Shown here piece after piece: positions 1 through 4,287 of a stretch of 5,396 nucleotides of DNA. The notes beneath the pieces were generated by a model, which searched no databases, had not been told where the DNA came from, and was given only the letters and a program-made list of their open reading frames with translations. A program made the position numbers and the translations under genes. Source of the DNA: Desulfobacteraceae bacterium (GTDB lineage: Bacteria; Desulfobacterota; Desulfobacteria; Desulfobacterales; SG8-13). The stretch is taken from positions 1-5,396 of the forward strand of contig JARFQH010000371.1 of the NCBI GenBank assembly GCA_029287875.1. Direction: 5' to 3'. The first letter of the stretch is position 1; each line of letters begins with the position of its first letter.

Positions 1-685
1 CCAGTGGCCTGGGTGTAACCTGGCGCATCGCGGCGAGGACATCGTGGATGCCGTCAATCCCGAGGCCGCAATTGGAACCGATGACATCGGCTCCCAAAGC
101 GTCGAGGGTGACGGCCGCCGCTGCGGGGGGAGTCCCGAGCACGGTACGTCCTGCATCGTCGAAGGTCATCTGGGCGATGATCGGCAAATCACAGACATCG
201 CGGCAGGCAATCACTCCGGCACGCAGTTCACGTATGTCGAGAAAGGTTTCGAAAGAGATCAGGTCGGCGCCGGCACCGGCGAGAGAGGATATCTGCTCGG
301 CAAAGATGTCGATCATTTCATCGAAACCGGCATCACCGACCGGTTCGACAAATCGCCCGGTCGGTCCGACAGAACCGCCGACAAAGGCTCCCTTTGGCGC
401 AGCCTGCCTCGCCAATGCGACGGCACTGCGATTCAGTTCATCGACGGCTCCTTCGAGGTTGTAGTTGGCAAGCTTGACCCGGTTGCCGCCGAAACTGTTG
501 GCGACCAGGATATCGGCGCCCGCCTCTGCGTACTCGGCATGTATGCCGACAACCGTTGCGGGTGCAACCCGGTTCATTGCTTCCGGACAGCCTCCCGGCT
601 TAAGTCCCCGCTCCTGGAGCAAAGTGCCCATGGCACCATCCAGGATCAGGACCCGTTCGGCGATCGCCCGGCGAAAGTCGGTCAC
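1..685 (-). CDS. metH: Cobalamin-dependent methionine synthase, N-terminal part (partial)
   Basis: This is the N-terminal homocysteine-binding domain of MetH, which transfers a methyl group from methylcobalamin to homocysteine to make methionine in the cytoplasm. The visible 228 residues open with VTDFRRAIAERVLILDGAMG, typical of the family start (LDGAMGT at residues 15-21). Further family motifs are ANSFGGN (62-68), GGSVGPTG (103-110), the SFET strand (144-147) and GSNCGLG (203-209). Cys206 corresponds to the first of three zinc-binding cysteines; the other two, normally an adjacent pair some 65 residues later, lie beyond the window. The GTG start at 685-683 overlaps the stop of the upstream GerMN gene by 4 nt (GTGA), which implies translational coupling. 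The folate, cobalamin and any reactivation domains are not visible, so a short homocysteine methyltransferase cannot be strictly excluded. The start and length fit the MetH forms of related bacteria. Confidence 0.93.
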   Translation of the reverse strand, partial: MTDFRRAIAERVLILDGAMGTLLQERGLKPGGCPEAMNRVAPATVVGIHAEYAEAGADILVANSFGGNRVKLANYNLEGAVDELNRSAVALARQAAPKGAFVGGSVGPTGRFVEPVGDAGFDEMIDIFAEQISSLAGAGADLISFETFLDIRELRAGVIACRDVCDLPIIAQMTFDDAGRTVLGTPPAAAAVTLDALGADVIGSNCGLGIDGIHDVLAAMRQVTPRPL

Positions 686-1323
686 TCTGTGCCCCCGGCA
701 GGCAGGCGGTTCATGCTGCCGATCGGGGCCGTGCCCTCTTCGACGAAACTGAAATCGGGATAGACGGGTCGACGCAGATCGACATGCCCTTTGAGGGTGG
801 TCACGGGAGCACCTTCGACAAGGATCTGAACCTGCCGGAGGTGAGGGAAGTTGACCGTCAGGGTATCGGCCAGGCCGTAGACCGTGAGCAGTTCACTCTG
901 GGTTCCGCCGGGGTGGGCATCGATCAGCTCCCGGCTGAAATCAACCTGAACGAGGCTGCCGTCGACCGTCAGCCCGCGCAGGGTGGTGCGGGGCGGCAGG
1001 ATCGGCACCATATCTCCCGCAGGCCCGGCAATCAAAGCCTGCAGCGTACTGGTCATGCAATCCTCATCAAGCTCGCAACCGGCAATCTGGCGCGGCTCGG
1101 CGAGCAGGGTCTGGCCGTCTGCAGAGGAAAAGTAGAGGAGCACCTCTCGGTCCGCGCTCGGCGGGACATCCACCACAGGGATCGCTTCTTCCGGGTCTTT
1201 GCCGGTTTGCCAAGTAGCGATTACCAGGCCGGCGACAAACAGGACGGCGACCAGTATCAACCATGGGGTCAGTTGTCTCCCCAGGAGCTTTTTTTTCTGT
1301 ACCTGATGATTTTTTTTAGCCAT
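682..1323 (-). CDS. GerMN-domain membrane-anchored protein
   Basis: The 213-aa product begins with a lysine-rich cytoplasmic stretch (MAKKNHQVQKKK). One transmembrane helix follows at about residues 19-41 (PWLILVAVLFVAGLVIATW), so the rest should face the periplasm. Residues ~60-190 match the GerMN domain: an opening LLYFSSADG strand, the LIAGP segment, LPPRTTLRGLTVDGSLVQVD, a SRELIDAHPGGTQSE block and the closing VQILVEG strand with GHVDL. GerM, the founding member, acts in spore germination and cortex-related functions in Bacillus. In Gram-negative bacteria the domain is common in envelope proteins of unproven role. Its position directly after murI is compatible with a cell-wall role, but that is inference. 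The start sits 3 nt after the murI stop and has only a weak ribosome-binding site, so expression may depend on coupling. The stop overlaps the metH start. Two A8 tracts occur in the first 13 codons (see findings). Confidence 0.88.
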   Translation of the reverse strand: MAKKNHQVQKKKLLGRQLTPWLILVAVLFVAGLVIATWQTGKDPEEAIPVVDVPPSADREVLLYFSSADGQTLLAEPRQIAGCELDEDCMTSTLQALIAGPAGDMVPILPPRTTLRGLTVDGSLVQVDFSRELIDAHPGGTQSELLTVYGLADTLTVNFPHLRQVQILVEGAPVTTLKGHVDLRRPVYPDFSFVEEGTAPIGSMNRLPAGGTE

Positions 1324-1326
1324 GAT

Positions 1327-2127
1327 TCAATCCAATACGACAGTTTTGACATCCCTCAGTTCTTCTCCGAGGAAGGCTCCGCCGACCCGCAAGAAACGAT
1401 CCGGGATATCAGTCACATAATAGCATGGCGGTTGCGCGGTGGCGGCCGACTGCAGCAGCCGGTCCTGTTCAAGACGAAGTTTAACCGACTTCGCCGTTTC
1501 CTGTGCCGAGTCGACGAGCTGCACCTCGGCACCGACGACCTCCTGCAGAGTTTTTTTCAGCAAAGGATAATGGGTACAGCCAAGCACCAGCGTGTCGATG
1601 CCTTTATCGAGCAACGGGGCCAGGTATTCACGGGCGGCGAGGCGGGCCACTTCGTGGCTGGACCAGCCCTCTTCGGCGATCGGCACGAACAGCGGACAGG
1701 CCGCCGAGTGAACCACGATATCTGTGCGGCTTTGCCGCAGGACACGATCATAGGCTCCGGATCGAATCGTCCCTTCGGTGCCGACGACTCCGATCCGGCC
1801 ATTACGCGTTACCTCGAGAGCGCGTTTGGCCCCCGGCTGAATCACACCGATGACCGGCACCCGATATCTCTGCACCAGCTCGTCGACGGCAACGGCCGAA
1901 GCGGTATTACAGGCCACAACCAAGAGTTTGACACGTTGGGCGAGCAAAAAGCGTGCGGCTTCATGTGCATATCGTATCACGGTCGGGGAGCTCTTTGTCC
2001 CGTAAGGAACCCGCGCCGTATCACCGAGGTAGACAAGCGACTCGTCAGGAACCTGCTGGCGCAGAGCCCTCAGGACGGTCAGACCACCGACTCCTGAATC
2101 AAACACACCGATGCTTCGTTCCGGCAC
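1327..2127 (-). CDS. murI: Glutamate racemase
   Basis: MurI interconverts L- and D-glutamate in the cytoplasm, a cofactor-independent step that supplies D-Glu for the peptidoglycan stem peptide. The 266-aa length is normal for the family. The N-terminal IGVFDSGVGGLTVL carries the catalytic-base Asp10. The two catalytic cysteines appear as Cys73 in VACNTASA and Cys184 in GCTHYPLL, and YLGDTARVPYG (33-43) is the usual substrate-site segment. The start is GTG at 2127-2125, preceded by GAGAGGG at a suitable distance; this start gives exactly the expected N-terminus. It is the first gene of the minus-strand operon murI-GerMN-metH and lies about 30 nt downstream of a good sigma70-like promoter. All key residues are present and the frame is intact. 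Confidence 0.97.
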   Translation of the reverse strand: MPERSIGVFDSGVGGLTVLRALRQQVPDESLVYLGDTARVPYGTKSSPTVIRYAHEAARFLLAQRVKLLVVACNTASAVAVDELVQRYRVPVIGVIQPGAKRALEVTRNGRIGVVGTEGTIRSGAYDRVLRQSRTDIVVHSAACPLFVPIAEEGWSSHEVARLAAREYLAPLLDKGIDTLVLGCTHYPLLKKTLQEVVGAEVQLVDSAQETAKSVKLRLEQDRLLQSAATAQPPCYYVTDIPDRFLRVGGAFLGEELRDVKTVVLD

Positions 2128-2164
2128 TTTTCAAGCCCTCTCTTGACTGTTTCAGCAGGCAGTT

Positions 2165-2193
2165 ACTCTATTGAGCGCACCAGGAAAAGTCAA
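2165..2193 (-). promoter_or_regulatory. Sigma70-type promoter of the murI operon
   Basis: On the minus strand, TTGACT (-35, 2193-2188) and TAGAGT (-10, 2170-2165) are separated by exactly 17 nt. Transcription would start near 2158, giving a leader of about 30 nt before the murI GTG. The promoter is divergent from, and only about 25 nt away from, that of the plus-strand membrane protein gene. Confidence 0.7.
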
Positions 2194-2215
2194 GAATTAT
2201 GGCGGTTTTTTGCCA

Positions 2216-2243
2216 TTGTCACTTTCTGAAAAAGTGGTACTAT
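2216..2243 (+). promoter_or_regulatory. Sigma70-type promoter of the 111-aa membrane protein gene
   Basis: TTGTCA (2216-2221) and TACTAT (2238-2243) are separated by 16 nt. The predicted start near 2250 leaves a leader of about 42 nt before the ATG at 2292. This placement argues against the ATG at 2199, which would lie upstream of the promoter. Confidence 0.6.
2220..2236. promoter_or_regulatory. Inverted repeat between -35 and -10, possible operator
   Basis: CACTTT (2220-2225) and AAAGTG (2231-2236) form a perfect 6-bp inverted repeat around CTGAA. It lies within the spacer of the plus-strand promoter and close to the divergent murI promoter. A second small inverted repeat, ATGGC (2199-2203) with GCCAT (2212-2216), is next to it. 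The position suits a repressor site, but no regulator gene is in view and the repeat is short, so this is a suggestion only. Confidence 0.35.
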
Positions 2244-2291
2244 GAGTCATCTAAACATTCTTGCCATCTCAACAGTTTCTGGAGAGATCAG

Positions 2292-2627
2292 ATGGATTTC
2301 AGTTCTGCTGTTGAATTCATAAAGCAGTTCGAAACAACCAAGATCATGGCCTACATCAAGGCCATGGACCTCAAGACCATCATGGAACACCCCTACTTCC
2401 TTGCGGGTGTTGGGGTTACCGCGATCATCGCCTACCTGATGAAGTGGCGCCTGCTGCTGGTCGTGGTCATGGCGATAACCGGCTTTATCTATCTGCTCGG
2501 CTACACCCTCTCAAAAGATGTGTCCCTGGAGGGCGGCATGCCGACCGACGCTCTGATCGTGCTGGTCGGCGGCGGCACTTTTATTATTTTCCTGGCGATC
2601 TATATCCTGTTTATCCGCAACGATTAA
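2292..2627 (+). CDS. Small three-helix inner-membrane protein of unknown function
   Basis: I do not recognise this 111-aa protein. The first ~33 residues look amphipathic (MDFSSAVEFIKQFETTK, then AYIKAMDLKTIMEH). Three hydrophobic segments follow at about 35-50 (YFLAGVGVTAIIAYLM), 54-73 (LLLVVVMAITGFIYLLGYTL) and 87-108 (ALIVLVGGGTFIIFLAIYIL, with a GGG hinge). No cysteines and no catalytic motif are visible. The ATG at 2292 is chosen because GGAGAG lies 7 nt upstream and a promoter ends near 2243; the frame stays open upstream to 2199 but that start precedes the promoter. Plus-strand neighbours are a diheme cytochrome and a 42-aa membrane peptide, which hints at an envelope or electron-transfer setting without proving a link. 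It is monocistronic as far as can be seen. Confidence 0.8.
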   Translation: MDFSSAVEFIKQFETTKIMAYIKAMDLKTIMEHPYFLAGVGVTAIIAYLMKWRLLLVVVMAITGFIYLLGYTLSKDVSLEGGMPTDALIVLVGGGTFIIFLAIYILFIRND

Positions 2628-2634
2628 CATCCGT

Positions 2635-2678
2635 AACACTTCCCGGCTCAATTCTCTCTAGATATTGCAGTGTTTTAA
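2635..2678 (+). terminator. Weak possible terminator after the 111-aa gene
   Basis: AACACT (2635-2640) can pair with AGTGTT (2669-2674), followed by TTAAAA. The 28-nt loop is long and the stem is short and not GC-rich, so this is a poor candidate. No better terminator is seen between the two plus-strand genes. Confidence 0.2.
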
Positions 2679-2693
2679 AACTAATGCTATGTT
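2665..2693 (+). promoter_or_regulatory. Possible extended -10 promoter for the cytochrome gene
   Basis: TTGCAG (2665-2670) and TATGTT (2688-2693) are separated by 17 nt. The -10 is preceded by TGC (2685-2687), giving an extended -10 (TGn) element. Transcription would begin near 2700. The roughly 60-nt leader contains a perfect 10-bp palindrome, CATCCGGATG (2703-2712). Confidence 0.45.
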
Positions 2694-2761
2694 TGACAGC
2701 GTCATCCGGATGGCAGGACATCGGCAGCGCCCGGTGAAACAATTTAACAGTCGAGGTTTAC

Positions 2762-3031
2762 ATGGCTTTTGCGCTGAAAAAACGTGATTATCTGCTGATC
2801 GGAATCGCCGTCGTGATACTGGCTTTTCTCTGGCAGGCACCGCCGGAATCGACCAGTCGCGTCCCCTACGATGATGATCATCAACGTTTTTATGATATCG
2901 TCAAGGCCGACGGGAAAAAGGCCGCAGAAAAATTCTGTGAAGATTGTCACAACAATGATGCTGTGCCGTTTCCTGAAGGTCACCCGTCTAAATACCGCTG
3001 TCTTTTTTGCCACAAGATGGATCGCCCTTAA
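2762..3031 (+). CDS. Small membrane-anchored diheme c-type cytochrome
   Basis: The 89-aa protein has an N-terminal Sec-type signal or anchor (KKR at 6-8, hydrophobic 10-24, YLLIGIAVVILAFLW). A short periplasmic domain follows with two CxxCH heme-attachment motifs, CEDCH (59-63) and CLFCH (80-84). The only other histidines are His40 and His74, so each heme could have one distal histidine; a bis-His diheme arrangement is inferred from this count. No convincing signal-peptidase site follows the hydrophobic stretch, so an anchored form is favoured. GAGG about 6 nt upstream of the ATG supports the start. The protein should carry electrons in the periplasm or at the inner membrane, as the many c-type cytochromes of metal- and sulfur-reducing deltaproteobacteria do, but its partner is not encoded here. 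I do not recognise a named family beyond multiheme cytochrome c. Confidence 0.92.
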   Translation: MAFALKKRDYLLIGIAVVILAFLWQAPPESTSRVPYDDDHQRFYDIVKADGKKAAEKFCEDCHNNDAVPFPEGHPSKYRCLFCHKMDRP

Positions 3032-3175
3032 ATGACCAACCGGCAAAACCCTAGCTTCGGTCACGCCATTTAACCAAGAATCCTCAGGTCCCCTTGCCTG
3101 CAACACCTTGAACAACACTCATTTTCAACCGATTTCCAGATACTTATCAGGCACGACGAGAGTTTTATATTTTTT
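3032..3175. other. Intergenic stretch between cytochrome and sigma54 unit
   Basis: No gene is supported here. A 14-codon frame directly after the cytochrome stop lacks a ribosome-binding site. TGACC (3033-3037) and GGTCA (3059-3063) could pair but have no T-tract. A sigma54 promoter needs an upstream activator site, and one would be expected in this stretch. The only symmetric sequence I see is the small TTGC-CT-GCAA palindrome (3094-3103), which I do not assign to any activator. Confidence 0.5.
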
Positions 3176-3191
3176 TGGCATAAGCATTGCT
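3176..3191 (+). promoter_or_regulatory. Sigma54 (RpoN) -24/-12 promoter
   Basis: TTGGCA, TAAGCA and TTGCTT in direct succession (3175-3192) match the RpoN consensus TGGCAC-N5-TTGC. The invariant GG (3177-3178) and GC (3189-3190) are separated by exactly 10 nt. An AT-rich tract (ttttatatttttt) lies just upstream. The predicted start is near 3202, about 54 nt before the ATG of the 42-aa frame. Transcription would need a bacterial enhancer-binding protein, so the unit is expected to respond to a specific signal rather than be constitutive. Confidence 0.75.
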
Positions 3192-3255
3192 TTTGTTTTA
3201 ATCCATCTTGGCCGAATCGGGCGATAAAGTAAAAAAAGTAAATCAGGGAGAGATT

Positions 3256-3384
3256 ATGCCGGATTTAATGGAGAACAGGAAAGAACGCGAACCGATCAAC
3301 ATTCTGGATGCTCTGCTTTACCTGGTCGCGGGTAGCGCCATGACGATTATCAGCGTGACTTTTTTACTTTGGTTGCAATTTTAG
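3256..3384 (+). CDS. 42-aa single-helix membrane peptide under sigma54 control
   Basis: This short gene starts at ATG 3256 with AGGGAGAG (3245-3252) at near-ideal spacing and stops at TAG 3382-3384. The product begins MPDLMENRKEREPINILDAL, a charged hydrophilic head. A single hydrophobic helix follows at about residues 18-41 (LVAGSAMTIISVTFLLWLQF), so it ends inside or at the membrane face. There is no cysteine or known motif and I do not recognise a family. Evidence for reality is contextual: a sigma54 promoter upstream, a strong ribosome-binding site, sensible membrane-peptide composition and a strong terminator 30 nt after the stop. Together these form a complete transcription unit of about 240 nt. 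It may be a regulator or accessory subunit of a membrane complex. Alternatively the transcript may act as a small RNA with incidental coding capacity. Confidence 0.7.
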   Translation: MPDLMENRKEREPINILDALLYLVAGSAMTIISVTFLLWLQF

Positions 3385-3413
3385 CCAAGCAGAAAATATT
3401 TGAGGACATCTAG

Positions 3414-3438
3414 GCCCGGTCGATTGACCGGGCTTTTT
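3414..3438 (+). terminator. Rho-independent terminator of the sigma54 unit
   Basis: GCCCGGTC (3414-3421) and GACCGGGC (3426-3433) form a perfect 8-bp GC-rich stem with a GATT loop, followed immediately by TTTTT (3434-3438). It closes the 42-aa gene's transcription unit. Confidence 0.92.
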
Positions 3439-3513
3439 ATTGTTTGAGCCATTCAACAGAAGCCCATTCTTCATTGTGACCCCGAATACTATGCACCTCT
3501 AGATAAAACAAAA

Positions 3514-3566
3514 CCGGCGGGTCGCGTCCCGCCGGACGCCATACTTTTGTCCGGCAACAAAAGTAT
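3514..3566. repeat. Tandem hairpins at the left end of the repeat element
   Basis: CCGGCGGG (3514-3521) pairs with CCCGCCGG (3528-3535) around TCGCGT. Four bases later ATACTTTTGT (3541-3550) pairs with ACAAAAGTAT (3557-3566) around CCGGCA, with an extra C-G pair outside (3540/3567). Both stems are perfect. No T-run follows the GC-rich stem, so these are not simple terminators on the plus strand. Confidence 0.8.
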
Positions 3567-3814
3567 GCAAAAGTGCCTTCTCTTAGCAGAGGGCTATAGA
3601 CGTTCGCGAAGGTTCTATGGCTTCCGGGAACAACAGGGAAGACGAGCCGGCCCGTTACAGGGGGCCTCGCTACACTGCTGTCAATATGGGATGGCAGGAT
3701 CATTCTGTTGAGACAACTTGCCAGCGGCAGGTACGGAATAAACCCTTTTCATGTTCGCCTACCTAGATTCTGCCCGATTGAAGTGTTTCTGCAGTCCCGT
3801 CCCGTGTGCCGCAG

Positions 3815-3909
3815 CCGGAAGCGAATGGATTAAAGACGATCAGCGGAACGAACTGTCTGAGGCGTTAGCCGAGTTTTCGTTCCGCCGGCTTTCATCTTTT
3901 CGCTTCCGG
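3815..3909. repeat. 95-nt near-cruciform in the centre of the repeat element
   Basis: Outer arms CCGGAAGCGAA (3815-3825) and TTCGCTTCCGG (3899-3909) are perfect 11-bp complements. Inner arms GCGGAACGAA (3843-3852) and TTCGTTCCGC (3876-3885) are perfect 10-bp complements. The stretch between them also pairs partly. A small apical hairpin, GGC-GTTA-GCC, occupies 3861-3870. The strand symmetry means either strand could fold, in RNA or extruded DNA. Confidence 0.8.
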
Positions 3910-3969
3910 AAACCCGCATAGCGGGCAAGGTTTCGGGGGCCCTTTGTTTGCTTACTTTATTTGGGCAAG

Positions 3970-4092
3970 CAAGTGAACTACCACGGGCTCACGCCCGTGG
4001 CATCATAACCGCCAAGCTTCGCTTGCCCGCTGGCGTCTTGAGCAGCGGGGACTTCCATCCACAAGCTTACGCATGTGGTATTACGATGTAAG
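3970..4092. mobile_element. ~120-bp IS200/IS605-like non-autonomous insertion
   Basis: This stretch separates CTTACTTTATT (3951-3961) from AATAAAGTAAG (4093-4103). These are perfect 11-bp complements that would form one compact hairpin if the insert were removed, matching the uninterrupted hairpin at the left end of the repeat. The insert carries a hairpin near each end with the same geometry: CCACGGGC/GCCCGTGG with loop TCAC (3981-4000), and CCACAAGC/GCATGTGG with loop TTAC and one mismatch (4059-4078). Subterminal hairpins without terminal inverted repeats or target duplication are the hallmark of IS200/IS605-family ends, so a deletion derivative or MITE is likely. An internal hairpin (CCCGCT 4026-4031, AGCGGG 4044-4049) is also present. 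Exact boundaries are uncertain by a few bases. Confidence 0.55.
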
Positions 4093-4179
4093 AATAAAGT
4101 AAGGCGTCGGGCGGAGCGCAACCCGCCGATTATGCTTAGTGTGAGTTTATATCTTGATGGTAAGTCCAATTACTTAAAA

Positions 4180-4210
4180 CAGAACCGGCAGTACGTGACT
4201 GCCGGTTCTG
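4180..4210 (-). terminator. Terminator downstream of the nrd operon
   Basis: A perfect 13-bp stem runs from 4180 to 4192 (CAGAACCGGCAGT) and 4198 to 4210 (ACTGCCGGTTCTG), with a 5-nt loop. On the minus strand it is followed by TTTTAAG, so it can end transcripts coming from nrdG, about 80 nt after the stop. On the plus strand only ATATTTAAAATT follows, a weaker signal. It may work in both directions. Confidence 0.7.
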
Positions 4211-4241
4211 ATATTTAAAATTCTATCGTCGAAAATCAGGC

Positions 4242-4273
4242 GGGGATACAGTACGAATAAGTGCTGTGTCCCC
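4242..4273. repeat. REP-like hairpin with GGGGAYACAG ends
   Basis: GGGGATACAGTAC (4242-4254) pairs with GTGCTGTGTCCCC (4261-4273) through 13 pairs including two G-T wobbles, around a GAATAA loop. It lies 15 nt after the nrdG stop. The GGGGACA-type end with a following ACTTATT on the minus strand resembles extragenic palindromes associated with REP-type Y1 transposases. That likeness is from memory and not verified. Confidence 0.55.
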
Positions 4274-4287
4274 GTTATTCGTCCTTC

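Larger units (their letters stand above)
3514..4129. repeat. ~616-bp element with hairpin-bearing terminal inverted repeats
   Basis: The left end read on the minus strand (3550-3514) and the right end read on the plus strand (4093-4129) align without gaps over 37 nt with 29 identities. They share AAAGTA, GGCGTC, GGCGG, CGC and ACCCGCCG in order. Each end has the same plan: one arm of an AT-rich hairpin, then a GC-rich hairpin. The two copies face outward, so the whole behaves like an element with terminal inverted repeats. No transposase, no intact gene and no clear target duplication is seen, so it would be non-autonomous or degenerate. The alternative is two independently inserted copies of a shorter repeat in opposite orientation. 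Confidence 0.55.
3440..4287. other. Gene-free repeat-rich region
   Basis: No believable protein gene lies in these ~850 bases. Open frames on the minus strand (3437-3703 and 3978-4169) have no usable ribosome-binding site and run across hairpins and repeat units, so I treat them as chance. The region is instead dense in inverted repeats: tandem hairpins at 3514-3566, a long cruciform at 3815-3909, hairpins at 3913-3925, 3981-4000, 4026-4049 and 4059-4078, and two strong hairpins at 4180-4210 and 4242-4273. The composition differs from the flanking coding DNA. It appears to be an accumulation of non-autonomous repeat elements between two gene blocks that both end near it. Confidence 0.75.

Noticed and set aside
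44..763. Long open frame on the plus strand opposite metH
   Set aside because: The minus-strand frame has unmistakable MetH motifs, and the plus-strand translation shows no domain or ribosome-binding site.
784..2097. A 437-codon open frame on the plus strand
   Set aside because: It lies wholly antisense to the GerMN gene and murI, both of which have strong family motifs and proper starts. The translation is of low-complexity, Gln/Arg/His-rich shadow type.
2693..2721. TTGACA at 2693 as the -35 of the cytochrome promoter
   Set aside because: No acceptable -10 lies 16-18 nt downstream (GGACAT at best); the TTGCAG/TGC-TATGTT pair just upstream is a better fit.
3032..3073. 14-codon frame directly after the cytochrome stop
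   Set aside because: It has no ribosome-binding site and no recognisable features; adjacency to the stop is probably chance.
3437..3703. 88-codon minus-strand frame in the repeat region
   Set aside because: It has no ribosome-binding site and runs through the tandem hairpins of the repeat's left end. It looks like a spurious frame produced by the repeat.
3978..4169. 63-codon minus-strand frame in the repeat region
   Set aside because: It crosses the IS200/IS605-like insert and the right terminal repeat, so its sequence is explained by hairpin arms, not by a protein.
3440..4287. CRISPR array or tRNA/rRNA gene in the gene-free stretch
   Set aside because: There are no regularly spaced direct repeats, and no cloverleaf or rRNA-like segment. 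The repeats present are inverted and of unequal spacing.
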